A DNA stretch of 37,513 nucleotides from an uncultured Treponema sp. (GCA_946411215.1 CAMKDH010000002.1:1-37513), one strand, 5' to 3'; shown: positions 1-9,600, counted from the first letter of the stretch. Notes: generated by a model not told the origin, from the letters alone. Made by a program: numbers and translations.

Positions 1-2
1 AG

Positions 3-56
3 CCGGAAGTTGTTCAGAAGACTTTGCCACCAAAAGCTAAGAAGAATAAGAGATAG
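3..56 (+). CDS. C-terminal tail of a protein, probably YidC (partial)
   Basis: The frame beginning at base 3 reads PEVVQKTLPPKAKKNKR and stops at TAG 54-56. Only 17 residues are visible. The tail is basic and lysine-rich, as is usual for the cytoplasmic end of the membrane insertase YidC. The identification rests on context: khpB/jag starts 10 nt later, and yidC-jag is a very common bacterial gene order. The ribosome-binding site of khpB lies in the short gap after this stop. The sequence alone does not prove the product. Confidence 0.45.
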   Translation, partial: PEVVQKTLPPKAKKNKR

Positions 57-66
57 GAGATATAAA

Positions 67-771
67 ATGACTTACGAATATGAAGGAAAAACAGAGAGAG
101 AAGCAATTGAATTGGCTGCCAGCGAACTTGGACTCGAAAGAGATCAGTTTGATGTAGAAATTCTTGAAACTCAGAAAAACTCTCTTTTCAAAAAAGGATA
201 TGTAAAAATCAGAGTTCATACTCTTGAAGATGTAAAGCCATCTCACGCAATGTTTGATGACGGTGATGCTGAAGAAAAGCATTCACGCCTTGTTGCAGAT
301 CCACTTCCACAGGATGAGTTCGAAGAAAAGCTCATTGAATTCATTTCTAAGATTGTTGAAAAAATGGGTTACGATGTTAAAGTTCAGGTTTCTTACCGCG
401 AAGATAAAAAAATTGGAATTAAGATGGATTCTTCAAGTTCTTCAATTTTGATTGGACGCAAAGGAAAGAACCTTGATGCACTTCAGCTTCTTGCAAATAT
501 TTATGCAGGTCGCCTTGGACACGAAGAAGTTCGCGTAATTTTGGATACAGAAAACTACCGTATTCGCCGCGAAGAATCTCTTGTTCGTCTTGCATACACA
601 ACAGCAGATAAGGTTCGTTCACGCCGCAACTCAATTTTGCTTGAACCAATGAATCCTTTTGAACGCAGACTTATTCATACAACACTCAACGACATTCCTG
701 ATGTTGAAACCAAAAGTGAAGGCGATGGTTTATATAAGCAGGTAAGAGTATTGTATAAGGGAATTAGATAA
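67..771 (+). CDS. khpB: KhpB/Jag (EloR-type) RNA-binding protein
   Basis: 234-residue cytoplasmic RNA-binding protein of the Jag/SpoIIIJ-associated family, which in other bacteria affects cell-wall elongation and division through RNA binding. Three domains can be read in order: an N-terminal Jag domain (about 1-50, YEGKTEREAIELAASELG), a KH-II domain with its GxxG loop (IGRKGKN near residue 130), and a C-terminal R3H domain (about 163-232, with NYRIRREESL and NPFERRLIH). The start is set at ATG 67, preceded by AGGAGA at 55-60. The open frame extends upstream to base 10, but that part overlaps the preceding tail and has no ribosome site of its own. A palindromic repeat begins one base after the stop. 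Identification is secure. Confidence 0.95.
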   Translation: MTYEYEGKTEREAIELAASELGLERDQFDVEILETQKNSLFKKGYVKIRVHTLEDVKPSHAMFDDGDAEEKHSRLVADPLPQDEFEEKLIEFISKIVEKMGYDVKVQVSYREDKKIGIKMDSSSSSILIGRKGKNLDALQLLANIYAGRLGHEEVRVILDTENYRIRREESLVRLAYTTADKVRSRRNSILLEPMNPFERRLIHTTLNDIPDVETKSEGDGLYKQVRVLYKGIR

Positions 772-842
772 GTCATTGCGAGTGAAGCGCGGCAATCCAT
801 TTTTTGAATAGATTGCCACGTCGTTATACTCCTCGCAATGAC
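772..842. repeat. Palindromic repeat copy A (GTCATT ends outward)
   Basis: Two inverted arms, starting GTCATTGCGAGTGAAGCG and ending CTCCTCGCAATGAC, surround GGCAATCC / GATTGCC inner ends. It begins at the base after the khpB stop codon. Transcribed, it would fold into one long stem. There is no U-run, so it is not a classical intrinsic terminator. It belongs to the family at 29098, 29995, 32443, 35047 and 36968. Confidence 0.9.
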
Positions 843-871
843 GAAGTTATACAAGCTCTTGAGGAGTTGAT

Positions 872-1666
872 TTGAAAAGATCTGTTTTTTTATTTACAAC
901 AACTTTGTTACTCGGAGTTTGTTCCAATATGTTCAGCCAGAATAAGGCTACCAGCAGCAATCCTGCAAGTTCTATAAGCGTACAGGATGTTGTTGGAGAC
1001 AAATACTATTCACAACTAATCAAAGACGGAAAAATCGTTCTTACACACGAGGATGGCAAAGGAAATTTAAAGCTCATTCCTCAATCACAATACGCAGGCA
1101 CTATAAAATCAAATCTTATTGAAAAAAAGCCAAAACATTTTTACTACACTTACGAAGCACTTTATTATTTACCAAAAACTATATCAGTTCAAAAATCCTC
1201 TGAAATTGCGCGTTCAATTTCTAAAATGACAGAAATCAATTATTACTCAAACACAAGACGCAAGGTAATACCTCTTTATAAAAAAGCATTTATGATAGAT
1301 AATGAAAAATCAACTGTTGCAATTGCCGACAACAATGCGGGAAATTGCGACGGTAAAATATATTACTGCCTTATGGATGATGCAAGCTTTGGCGAAACAA
1401 GATACAAGCTTACATACAGCCAGTCTGAAAGGGAGTTACTTACAGTATTTACAAATACAGATGATCTTGGCCTTGGACCAATTAGAGCCATCATGCCACA
1501 GGATCTTGTAATTAACCTTCTTATTCAGGAATGCGGGGACGGAATGGTTGTTTATCTTTGTGCAGACCTGGACAGCAAAAAAATGCCTGGAGTTCGCGGA
1601 AAGATTACAGAATCTATGACAGCCCGTATGGATGCCATAAGCGGTTGGTTTGCAAGCAAAATGTAA
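872..1666 (+). CDS. Secreted protein of unknown function
   Basis: 264 residues with an N-terminal signal peptide (MKRSVFLFTTTLLLGVCSNMFSQ). The cut is probably after SNMFS, so export to the periplasm or envelope is likely. A Cys at position 17 is not in a convincing lipobox. The start codon is TTG 872, chosen because GAGGAG lies at 861-866 and no ATG offers a better site. I do not recognise the fold. The mature part is mixed alpha/beta without repeats and contains a tyrosine-rich stretch (KHFYYTYEALYYLP). It may belong to an uncharacterised spirochaete DUF family, but I cannot confirm which. The next gene, an isomerase lipoprotein, follows 12 nt after the stop and probably shares its mRNA. 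Confidence 0.8.
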   Translation: MKRSVFLFTTTLLLGVCSNMFSQNKATSSNPASSISVQDVVGDKYYSQLIKDGKIVLTHEDGKGNLKLIPQSQYAGTIKSNLIEKKPKHFYYTYEALYYLPKTISVQKSSEIARSISKMTEINYYSNTRRKVIPLYKKAFMIDNEKSTVAIADNNAGNCDGKIYYCLMDDASFGETRYKLTYSQSERELLTVFTNTDDLGLGPIRAIMPQDLVINLLIQECGDGMVVYLCADLDSKKMPGVRGKITESMTARMDAISGWFASKM

Positions 1667-1678
1667 TTGGAGGATATT

Positions 1679-2842
1679 TTGAAAAAGGTAACATCACTTG
1701 TGGTGGCTTTAATGGCATTAACATGTCTTTCTTGCTGCAGCACAAAAAAGGAAAACAAAAACACAACTTCTGAAAAGAAGCAGGAAACTGTAATTTCGGA
1801 AGCAAAACCTAAGGAAGAAAAAAAATCATCAAAGAAAAAACAGGAGATAAAAATGAGTGCAGAAACTTTAGAAGCTTTAAAAGGCAAAGAAGGATTGTTT
1901 GCAGTACTTCAGACAGAAAAAGGACAGATTGTTTTAGAGTTGTTCTTTAAAGAAACACCAATGACAGTAGCCAATTTTGTTGGTTTGGCAGAAGGAACCT
2001 TGGATGCTGCAAAGGGAGAACCTTTCTATGACGGACTTACATTCCATCGTGTAATTTCTGATTTTATGATTCAGGGTGGAGACCCACAGGGTAACGGTAC
2101 TGGTGGCCCTGGATATAAGTTTGCAGATGAGTTTGTAGACGGATATATTTTTGATAAGCCTGGTAAGCTTGCTATGGCAAACAGCGGTGCAAATACAAAC
2201 GGAAGTCAGTTCTTTATTACACATGTTCCAACAGACTGGCTCAACTACAAGCACACAATTTTTGGACAGGTTGTAACAGGCCAGGATATTGTAGATGCAG
2301 TTGAACAGGGCGATCATATTCAGGCATTACAGATTATTCGACAGGGTGCCGAAGCAGAAAAGTTCACAGTAACTCAGGACAGCTTTAACAAGCTCAAGGC
2401 CGAAGGTGAAAAGAAAGCTTCTAAGTTTGCAGAAGAACAGGCTGCCCGCGAAGCAAAACGCGCAGAAGAACAGCTTAAAGAAATCACTAAGGGATATGAA
2501 AAATCAAAAGAAGGTATTTACTTTAAGATTGCAGAAAAAGGCGCTGGTGACAAAGTAGGAAAGGGAAAGAACGTTACTGTTGGATATATGGGATACCTTG
2601 TAGACGGAACCTTATTTGATGCTTCTAGAGAATTCCACCCACAGGGACACGATCCATTAAGCTTTACAACAGGTGCCGGCCAGATGATTCCTGGATTTGA
2701 TTTTATGGTTCAGGACATGCAGAAAGGCGAAGTTCGTAAAACTGTAATTCCTCCTGCACTTGCTTATGGTGAAAGAGGATATCCTGGAGTAATTCCTGGC
2801 AACGCATATATTTGCTTTGATATTAAAGTTTTGGATTTTTAA
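1679..2842 (+). CDS. Cyclophilin-FKBP dual-domain peptidyl-prolyl isomerase lipoprotein
   Basis: 387-residue lipoprotein carrying two unrelated prolyl cis-trans isomerase domains. A signal peptide ends in a lipobox (MALTCLSCC, acylated Cys about 20), followed by a lysine-rich linker. The cyclophilin domain spans about 65-225 (FHRVISDFMIQGGDPQGNG, NGSQFFIT, HTIFGQVVTG). A charged helix links it to an FKBP domain at about 285-387 (VGYMGYLVDGTLFDAS, GAGQMIPGFDFMV, PPALAYGERGYPG). The start is TTG 1679, with GGAGG at 1669-1673. A start at TTG 1667 would put the ribosome site inside the gene. It probably assists folding of exported proteins in the periplasm. A cyclophilin-FKBP fusion has been described in Treponema denticola, which supports the assignment. 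metF follows after 17 nt. Confidence 0.93.
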   Translation: MKKVTSLVVALMALTCLSCCSTKKENKNTTSEKKQETVISEAKPKEEKKSSKKKQEIKMSAETLEALKGKEGLFAVLQTEKGQIVLELFFKETPMTVANFVGLAEGTLDAAKGEPFYDGLTFHRVISDFMIQGGDPQGNGTGGPGYKFADEFVDGYIFDKPGKLAMANSGANTNGSQFFITHVPTDWLNYKHTIFGQVVTGQDIVDAVEQGDHIQALQIIRQGAEAEKFTVTQDSFNKLKAEGEKKASKFAEEQAAREAKRAEEQLKEITKGYEKSKEGIYFKIAEKGAGDKVGKGKNVTVGYMGYLVDGTLFDASREFHPQGHDPLSFTTGAGQMIPGFDFMVQDMQKGEVRKTVIPPALAYGERGYPGVIPGNAYICFDIKVLDF

Positions 2843-2859
2843 TTTAAGCAGGAAATAAT

Positions 2860-3753
2860 ATGCTGAACGAGTTAGAACTTTCTAAAAAAACAATTTTCTC
2901 TTTTGAAGTTTTTCCTCCAAAAAAGGACATGCCCATAGACACAATTTTTTCTACACTTGATGAGCTTAAAGGTCTTAATCCCGATTTTATTTCGGTAACA
3001 TTTGGTGCAGGTGGAAGTTCTAACAGTCAAAACTCGATTGCAATTGCAAAAAGAATTAAAGAAGTTTGCAAGGTTGAACCTGTTATTCATATGCCATGTA
3101 TAAACATGACAAAACAGGATGCCACAGAAGTTCTGGAACAGTTTGATACAGCAGGAATAGATAATATTCTTGCTCTTCGTGGTGACAGAATTGAAGGCAA
3201 AGAACCTTGCAACGACTTTAAGTATGCAAGCGAGCTTATTTCATTTATAAAAGATTATGAAAACAAGAAGGGTGGCAAAAAGTTCAACATTTTAGCGGCC
3301 TGCTACCCTGAGCTTCATCCAGAATCAAAATCGGTTTACGATGATATTGATTTTTTAAAGACAAAGGTTGACGCCGGCGCTACACACCTTCTTTCCCAGC
3401 TGTTTTTTGACAACAGTCAGTTCTACCGCTTTTTGGAACGCTGCCAGATAAAAGGAATTAATGTTCCTGTAGAAGCTGGTATTATGCCTGTTACAAATAA
3501 AAAATCGGTAGAGCGCATGGTAAGCATGACAAACGCCAGACTTCCTAAAAAATTTACAGATATGATGGAAAGATATGCCGACTGCCCTGAAGCAATCCGT
3601 GACGCAGGTATTGCCTACGCAATTGATCAGATTGTAGATTTGATTACTCATGGTGTTCAGGGAATCCACCTTTACACCATGAATAATCCTCTGGTAGCCC
3701 GCAGAATCTACGAAGCCACCAGAAGTTTGTTTAATGTAAGTCCTATTAGATAA
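2860..3753 (+). CDS. metF: 5,10-methylenetetrahydrofolate reductase
   Basis: 297-residue flavoprotein that reduces 5,10-methylene-THF to 5-methyl-THF, the methyl donor for methionine synthesis. The family pattern is clear from the N-terminus: FSFEVFPPK, with the Glu expected at the active site, then SVTFGAGGSS, ILALRGD, and the C-terminal GIHLYTMNN. Length matches bacterial MetF. ATG 2860 has AGGA at 2849-2852. The gene probably shares its mRNA with the upstream isomerase. Its stop overlaps the stop of the convergent sodium symporter gene by 8 bp, leaving no room for a terminator between them. Confidence 0.95.
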   Translation: MLNELELSKKTIFSFEVFPPKKDMPIDTIFSTLDELKGLNPDFISVTFGAGGSSNSQNSIAIAKRIKEVCKVEPVIHMPCINMTKQDATEVLEQFDTAGIDNILALRGDRIEGKEPCNDFKYASELISFIKDYENKKGGKKFNILAACYPELHPESKSVYDDIDFLKTKVDAGATHLLSQLFFDNSQFYRFLERCQIKGINVPVEAGIMPVTNKKSVERMVSMTNARLPKKFTDMMERYADCPEAIRDAGIAYAIDQIVDLITHGVQGIHLYTMNNPLVARRIYEATRSLFNVSPIR

Positions 3754-5146
3754 CTCCAATACCAGTAAGAAGAATTACAAACAGGAGAATTGGGGCAACA
3801 AACTTAAGCATGATAATGTAAAGTGTTTTGCGGCCAAATTTTTCACCGTTGAGTGTAACTTCATCAATAACTGTATTAGGCTTAGCAACCCAACCAATAA
3901 GAATACATGTAAGAATTCCAACGATTGGCATGAGTACGTTGTTACTTGCATAGTCAAGAATATCAAGAACCTGACCAGTTGAACCTGTAGGGAACAACAA
4001 TTCAAAGTAAAGTACGTTGTATCCAAGACAAACAATCAATGAAACGACAGCAGAAGCTCCTGCCATAACAAGTGTTGCCTTTTTGCGGTCCCACTTGAAC
4101 TTATCCATCATACTTGATGTGATTGCTTCAAGAAGAGAAACTGCAGATGTAAGTGCTGCGAACAATACCATTACAAAGAAAATCAAACCAAGGAACTCGC
4201 CGAACTTTCCAAGAGAAGCAAATACTTTTGGAAGTGTTACGAACATAAGTCCTGGACCTGCAGACATTCCTTCGCGGCCAGAGAAAGCAAATACTGCTGG
4301 AATAATCATGAGTCCGGCAAGCATAGCAATTCCTGTATCGAAGATTTCAATCTGGTTTACTGATTTTCCGAGGTTTACGTCTTTCTTCATGTATGAACCG
4401 TAAGCAACCATAATACCCATAGCAATAGAAAGTGAGTAGAAAAGCTGACCCATTGCATCGAGACAAACTGTAAGGAACTTTTTAACTGTAAGGCCCTTGA
4501 AGTCTGGGATAAAATAAATTGCAGCTCCCTGAAGACCTGTTCTTGTAATTCCTGTTTCTGGATCTGTGTATTTAATGAACAAAGCATAAATAGAGATGAA
4601 AAGAACGATGATTACAAGAATTGGCATGAGAACTTTAGAATATTTTTCAATTCCCTGTTCAACGCCTTTATAAACAATTACAAAGCACAAGAGGGCAAAC
4701 AAAATTGTGAAGAATATTGGCTGCCACTGTGCTGTAATGAATCCTGTAAAGAATCCGTCCTGAACTGCGGCCTGACCCTGGAATGCAAGATAAGTTGCCA
4801 TATACTTGATTACCCATCCGCCGATTACACAATAGTAAGGATAGATAATGAAAGGTACAACAAATGAGAATACTCCAAGGAATCCCCAGGCTGGATTGAT
4901 TTTCTTATAAGCTGTAAGAGGGCTTTCCTGTGTTTTACGTCCAATTGAAATTTCTGTAATCAAAAGTGTAAAACCAAAGGTGAGTGCAAGCACAAGATAA
5001 ACGACCAGGAATAATCCGCCTCCATCTTTTGCTGCAAGATAAGGGAAGCGCCAGATGTTTCCAAGACCTACAGCACTTCCTGCCGCCGCAAGAACGAATC
5101 CGATTGAACCGGTAAACGAGTTGCGTGGTTTGATTTCGTTTTCCAT
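3746..5146 (-). CDS. Neurotransmitter:sodium symporter (NSS/SNF) family transporter
   Basis: 466-residue inner-membrane sodium-coupled transporter of the LeuT-like NSS family, most likely importing an amino acid. The first membrane helix has the family signature (GSAVGLGNIWRFPYLA) with the broken-helix Gly/Asn region that binds sodium and substrate. About eleven or twelve hydrophobic segments follow. Prokaryotic members are usually 440-510 residues, so the gene is complete. The start ATG 5146 is preceded by AAGGAGA in the correct spacing. The substrate cannot be read from sequence. The gene is monocistronic, with its own promoter, and meets metF tail to tail with overlapping stop codons. Confidence 0.93.
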   Translation of the reverse strand: MENEIKPRNSFTGSIGFVLAAAGSAVGLGNIWRFPYLAAKDGGGLFLVVYLVLALTFGFTLLITEISIGRKTQESPLTAYKKINPAWGFLGVFSFVVPFIIYPYYCVIGGWVIKYMATYLAFQGQAAVQDGFFTGFITAQWQPIFFTILFALLCFVIVYKGVEQGIEKYSKVLMPILVIIVLFISIYALFIKYTDPETGITRTGLQGAAIYFIPDFKGLTVKKFLTVCLDAMGQLFYSLSIAMGIMVAYGSYMKKDVNLGKSVNQIEIFDTGIAMLAGLMIIPAVFAFSGREGMSAGPGLMFVTLPKVFASLGKFGEFLGLIFFVMVLFAALTSAVSLLEAITSSMMDKFKWDRKKATLVMAGASAVVSLIVCLGYNVLYFELLFPTGSTGQVLDILDYASNNVLMPIVGILTCILIGWVAKPNTVIDEVTLNGEKFGRKTLYIIMLKFVAPILLFVILLTGIGVI

Positions 5147-5186
5147 AACAAATCTCCTTGTTTTTAATTAGACATTATAAGATTTT

Positions 5187-5215
5187 ATTATATCATAGGA
5201 GGGGGAAGTTGTAAA
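5187..5215 (-). promoter_or_regulatory. Probable promoter of the NSS transporter gene
   Basis: On the minus strand TTTACA (5215-5210) is followed after 17 bp by a perfect TATAAT (5192-5187). Transcription would start near 5180, about 34 nt upstream of the ATG at 5146. A second TATAAT at 5179-5174 has no matching -35. Confidence 0.55.
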
Positions 5216-5220
5216 ATCGA

Positions 5221-5242
5221 TCCTTCGACAGACTCAGGGACC
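5221..5242. repeat. Short dispersed repeat (CTTCGACA-ACTCAGG type)
   Basis: TCCTTCGACAGACTCAGGGA followed by CC closely matches the segment at 28112-28134 (reverse strand GTCCTTCGACAAACTCAGGA). It lies in the gap between the divergent NSS and solute-binding genes. Sequences of this type are common interspersed repeats in bacterial genomes. Confidence 0.6.
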
Positions 5243-5290
5243 ACAATTATATAGGCTCAGGGAACTCTTTAAAAAAATGTCAAAATCACC

Positions 5291-5296
5291 GATAAT
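5291..5296 (+). promoter_or_regulatory. Possible -10 box implying a leaderless start at 5303
   Basis: GATAAT (5 of 6 matches to TATAAT) ends 6 nt before ATG 5303, and no Shine-Dalgarno sequence lies between. Transcription would start at or next to the A of the ATG. The -35 region (TTTAAA 5268-5273, 17-bp spacer) is weak, so this is tentative. Confidence 0.3.
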
Positions 5297-5302
5297 AAAC
5301 TT

Positions 5303-6532
5303 ATGGCTAAGAAAAACTCTAAAAAAATGAACAAAAAAACTGAACAATCACAAAAGAGAAATAAGATTATTAAATTGGTTGCAATTATTGTTGTAGCGCT
5401 TGCTGTTGTTATAAGCGGTATTACGGCAACCGTTTCGACTATAAAAAAGAAGAAGGCCGAAAAAACTGTACGTATTGCGTTTTACGGACTTTCTGAAGAA
5501 TATGTAAATATTTTAAAAGAAAAGATTCCTGTGGAAGACAAAATCATTTTGAAAATGGATGTGCTTTCGGAAGGTGCAATTGATCTTGCTGCTATAAAAG
5601 AAAAATATGATATGCTTTTTACATGGAAGGGCGAAGTTACAGATTCATTGGAAGCTTCGAGCGAAGACATTCCTGCAAAGATTGTTGAAACTATGCCAAC
5701 CAGCTTGCGCAACAAAAAGTGTGTACCAATTCTTTTGGATCACTGTGAACTTGCATACAGCAAAACAGTTGTTCAAAATACAACAGAAAACTTGCCATCG
5801 AGCTTTCCAACATTTTTGAATTATTTGAGCCAGGCAAAAAATCAGGTATTCAGTCCATTTTTCTGTGCAGGTGCAGATGACAGAATTCTTACCGCATTTG
5901 TAGGAAGCCTTATAGAAGCTATGGGCGGTATAAAGGCTTATAAAAATCTTATTACTGAATTAAAAAACGGAACAGAATTTGAAGAACTGTTAGATAAGGA
6001 TCTTGGTTCTCCAAATGTAACCTTGCGTTCTGTACTTGATATGCTTAAATCCTGGCCAAAGGATGGTCTTACACATCCTGCGTGGTTCAACGGACAAAAA
6101 AATGATCTTATTTATTTTGCAGAGGAAAACCATATTGGAGTATTTTTTACTTTCTTAAGTGATCACAGAAATATTCAGTATGGAACAATCAGTAAATTTG
6201 AATCATTCGTTGTTCCACCAGCTTCTTCAACAATTGAATACGGAATTATTGCTCCTGCAATTTCCTGTATGCTTTTGACAGATAACTCAAATTGTAAACG
6301 ATATCTTGGTGAATTTTTTACCGAAGATGCTCAGATGGAATTGTCAAACCTTACAAAGCTTGCACCTGTTCATTCAAGAGCACAGGCATACGACAGACAG
6401 GCTGATGATGTACGCTTCTGGGCCGCTTCTTGTCCTGGTGGAGCTTTGCCAGATCTTTATCTTGCAGTATATCAGCGAAATCCAACTGCATTTGCTGAGT
6501 TTGCAAGAAATATTAGAAGCTCAATAAAATAG
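5303..6532 (+). CDS. Membrane-anchored solute-binding-like protein
   Basis: 409 residues. A lysine-rich N-terminus (1-22) precedes one uncleaved hydrophobic helix (about 24-45, IIKLVAIIVVALAVVISGI), so the protein is anchored in the inner membrane with its main domain in the periplasm. The rest has the shape of an ABC-type extracellular solute-binding protein: a strand VRIAFYGLSEEYVNILKEKI, hinge-like segments, FNGQKNDLIYFAEENHIGVFFTF, and a C-terminal helical region with APVHSRAQAYD. No permease or ATPase gene lies beside it, so it may be a sensor or orphan rather than a transporter part. No ribosome-binding site precedes ATG 5303. The giant repeat protein starts 111 nt downstream on the same strand. 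Family assignment is moderate and the substrate is unknown. Confidence 0.6.
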   Translation: MAKKNSKKMNKKTEQSQKRNKIIKLVAIIVVALAVVISGITATVSTIKKKKAEKTVRIAFYGLSEEYVNILKEKIPVEDKIILKMDVLSEGAIDLAAIKEKYDMLFTWKGEVTDSLEASSEDIPAKIVETMPTSLRNKKCVPILLDHCELAYSKTVVQNTTENLPSSFPTFLNYLSQAKNQVFSPFFCAGADDRILTAFVGSLIEAMGGIKAYKNLITELKNGTEFEELLDKDLGSPNVTLRSVLDMLKSWPKDGLTHPAWFNGQKNDLIYFAEENHIGVFFTFLSDHRNIQYGTISKFESFVVPPASSTIEYGIIAPAISCMLLTDNSNCKRYLGEFFTEDAQMELSNLTKLAPVHSRAQAYDRQADDVRFWAASCPGGALPDLYLAVYQRNPTAFAEFARNIRSSIK

Positions 6533-6565
6533 CAAAATTTTGTAAAAAATCCAAATTTCTCAAGT

Positions 6566-6592
6566 CGAAAATCAAATTTTCCGAAAATCAAA
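6566..6592 (+). repeat. Direct repeat upstream of the giant gene
   Basis: CGAAAATCAAA occurs at 6566-6576 and again at 6582-6592, 16 bp apart, in the 111-bp gap before the giant lipoprotein gene. It may be a regulator-binding site or simple AT-rich duplication. Confidence 0.4.
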
Positions 6593-6615
6593 GGTACGAA
6601 TAGTTATTTTCATAT

Positions 6616-6630
6616 CGTAAAGGGTTTACG
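6616..6630 (+). promoter_or_regulatory. Small hairpin overlapping the giant gene's ribosome site
   Basis: CGTAAAGGGTTTACG is a perfect 6-bp inverted repeat with a 3-nt loop. Its last base is the first G of the GGAGG (6630-6634) that serves ATG 6644. It could modulate translation or be a protein-binding site. Confidence 0.4.
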
Positions 6631-6643
6631 GAGGAATGCGTAT

Positions 6644-9600
6644 ATGAAACTTCAAAAAGTTTTTCTTAAAAACGCGTTAATTTTTATATTTCTTTTTTCA
6701 ATTATTTCTATAATTTCTTGTGAAATAGGGTTAGGTGCAGCTGTAGATATTCAGCCACCAGGATTAACAATTGATAACCCTAAAATGAATTCTATTATCA
6801 GAGATAGTTTTGCTATTACAGGGTCTTGGAACGATGACGGTTCCATAGACGATGTATATGCAATATTAAAAAGAACAGACGGAAAACTTGTAGACGGAGT
6901 TCATGAAGAAAAACGAATTCAAGGCGAGTGGTCTTCAAGCGATGACGATAGGAATAAAGGTTCCTGGAAAGTAATTGTTGAACCGTTATCTGAAACAGAA
7001 AAACTTTTAGATGGAATATACCAGGCAACAGTTTATATTCAGGATAAAAGTAAACACATAACAACGCAAACCTCCTCTTTTACAATTGATAATACTCCTC
7101 CGGTTATTGTAATTACCCGACCGTCGACATCTATAAACGCAAAATCATTTGATACTTATGGACAGCTTTTTACTCTGGAAGGACAAGCCGCTGATGATAA
7201 TAACGTAAGCCTCATAGAAGTTCAGGTATATAACGACGAAGCTTGTACAGATTTTAATCATTCTATTTCGCTCAAAAATGTCCCTAATTCTATAAATATG
7301 GATGCCGCAATTTATGATAAAGAACAGGGCGGTTATATAAGTCAGGATGAAGAGAAATATGTTTTTGAAGTTCCTTTAGAGCAAGCAGGAAGTGGTAAAG
7401 AATTTTATTGTAAAATCGTTGCGTATGACGGAGCACAAAAATATCCTATAGATGAAAACGAAAAACAGGACTCCGATGAAAAGGGAAATAATGCAGATTA
7501 TTATTATCTGTATAAAGATATAGCAACTGTTGTTCTTCAGAATTATAAAATCACAGAAGTCTATTCAATTCTTAATGGCACTTATTCTTCAGAAAATTCC
7601 AGAAGCGCAATAACACCAGAGGAAGTTATAGAGCTTATTGGTTCTGAGGAACTTAAGACTTCAATTGGTAAATTTATTTTAAATCCAACAAACAATCCTA
7701 CTTTCCAGATAACAGGTAGAAGTCCTCTGCTTTTGAATGGTGAAGATTTTATAGACGCAAAGAATGATGTTTCAAACGGTGGACAGATTGTTGTAGAAGT
7801 TTCTCCTGGTCTTGATGGAATTCTTTTGGATGAAGAAAGCCTTAAGGTTTATGCACAAAAATGTGATGCAAATGGAAAGGTTGCCGAAGGCACTCCAAAA
7901 ATTTATTTCACAGATGCGTCCGTTCAGGAAAGCGGAACTTCGTATCGTTTTTCAATAATAATCAGACGCAGTGATGGTTTTGAAATTGGCGGCAACTATA
8001 TAGTTGGTGTAGAAGGTCATGATCAGAGCACAACAAAAAATCCTGTTGAACCGGCTGGAAAAGCATATGGTTTTCATATGGCAAGCTCCGGAAATGCACC
8101 TGCTCTTGAAGTAACAACGCCAGCTTCTGGAGAAGATGTTTATAAACGCGCGGGGCAGAGTCAGATTTTTAGCGGAACTATTCAGGTAGAAGCAGGTGTG
8201 CCTGTTTTAAACATTTATAAAACTGGAGTAGAAGATCCTATAATTACTAAAAACTTTACACTTGCAGATGCTATAACTTTGAATTCAAGAACTGAATATA
8301 GCTTTAGTGAGGAAGTTAGTGATTTTGGAACTACAAGCGGAAAACAGGTTTACAAGTTAGTTGCTTCTTTTGATGGAGTTACTTCTCCTATTGTAGAACG
8401 CGAAATTATTTTTGATGTATCGGCTCCTGAAATTTCAATTACTCAACCACAACTGGCAAACAAATATGATGAAGATGGAAATATTGTTACTACTTCTAAA
8501 TTTGTAAACGGAACTATTGCTTTTGAAATTTCTGCAAAAGATAGAGGTGGTGCGGGTCTTGGTAATGCTTCAAACCCTTCACAGGCAACTGCAAAATATG
8601 AAGTTCTTGTTGAGGGGCAAGCGGTTCTTTCTGAAGAGATTAATCTTGAAAATGATGTAGCTGTTGCTGTTGATACAACAAATCCAAAAATTAATGGAAA
8701 GACTTTTATTTTTAGAGTAACTGCACAAGACAACGCAGGAAACCTTGGCGTGTCTAATGATGAAAACTTCACCTATTTTGCAGATCAGAATACCGATGTT
8801 CCATATTTTGTAAAACATATTCTTTCGGCCGAAGAAATTTCTGACGGTAAAAAAGATTTTGATTTTAACATGACACAGATTTCGGCTTACAACAGTCTTA
8901 ATAAAACAAACAAGCTTGGAACTGTAACAAAAGGTGATTACTTAAAATTCAGATGTTATGATGATGATGGAACAGTAAGAATAACTATTAAGAATAAGAG
9001 ATTGGTTTCAAACACACAGAGCGATTGGGAAAATAATATTAACAATCTTATTACTGTATATAATAAAACAAAAGATACAAAAGCTCTTACAGAATTTGAT
9101 GATTATCAATTTCCGAACACTGATGATGACTGCGGATTTTATGAATATGTAATAATTCTGAGCGATGGAAATAAAACAGAAACAATAGGACCATTCCTTG
9201 TTAATGTTGCAAAGGATAAAGCCACAATTAAAGTTGAAGTTTCTCCAGAGTATGCAAGAGATGAAAATAATTTTTCAAATAAAATTACAATAACACCTTC
9301 TATGCCGCCTTATAGTGCTTACAGAAAAATTGAAGGCAATGTAGATGCAGAAGGAAATCTTATAATTGAAAATCTGCCTATTGGAACAGAAACATCACCA
9401 GGGGTTTATGAATTTTCAGACCTTGAAGTAACAGATGAATTAAATGCATCACAACTTTTGGCAAATGAAAATCCTGTAATTTATTATGTTGTAGATGGAA
9501 ATAATCAGGCAAGTACAGAGTTTAAAGTAATTCTCAAAAAAGATAATGATGCACCAGAAACAGTAACCATTACAGCGCCTCCTGCAGGAAAAATAAATAA

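Noticed and set aside
772-842. Repeat copy A as an intrinsic terminator of the yidC-khpB operon
   Set aside because: The stem is strong, but no T-run follows on either strand, and other copies sit inside operons. A terminator role is not supported.
5147-5302. tRNA, riboswitch or other RNA gene in the larger gaps
   Set aside because: The largest gaps (about 110-220 bp) hold promoters, operators or the palindromic repeats. No cloverleaf or known riboswitch core was recognised by eye.
8443-8818. Minus-strand open frames inside the giant gene
   Set aside because: They lack ribosome sites, signal features or recognisable domains, and they lie opposite a clearly coding frame with consistent domain structure.
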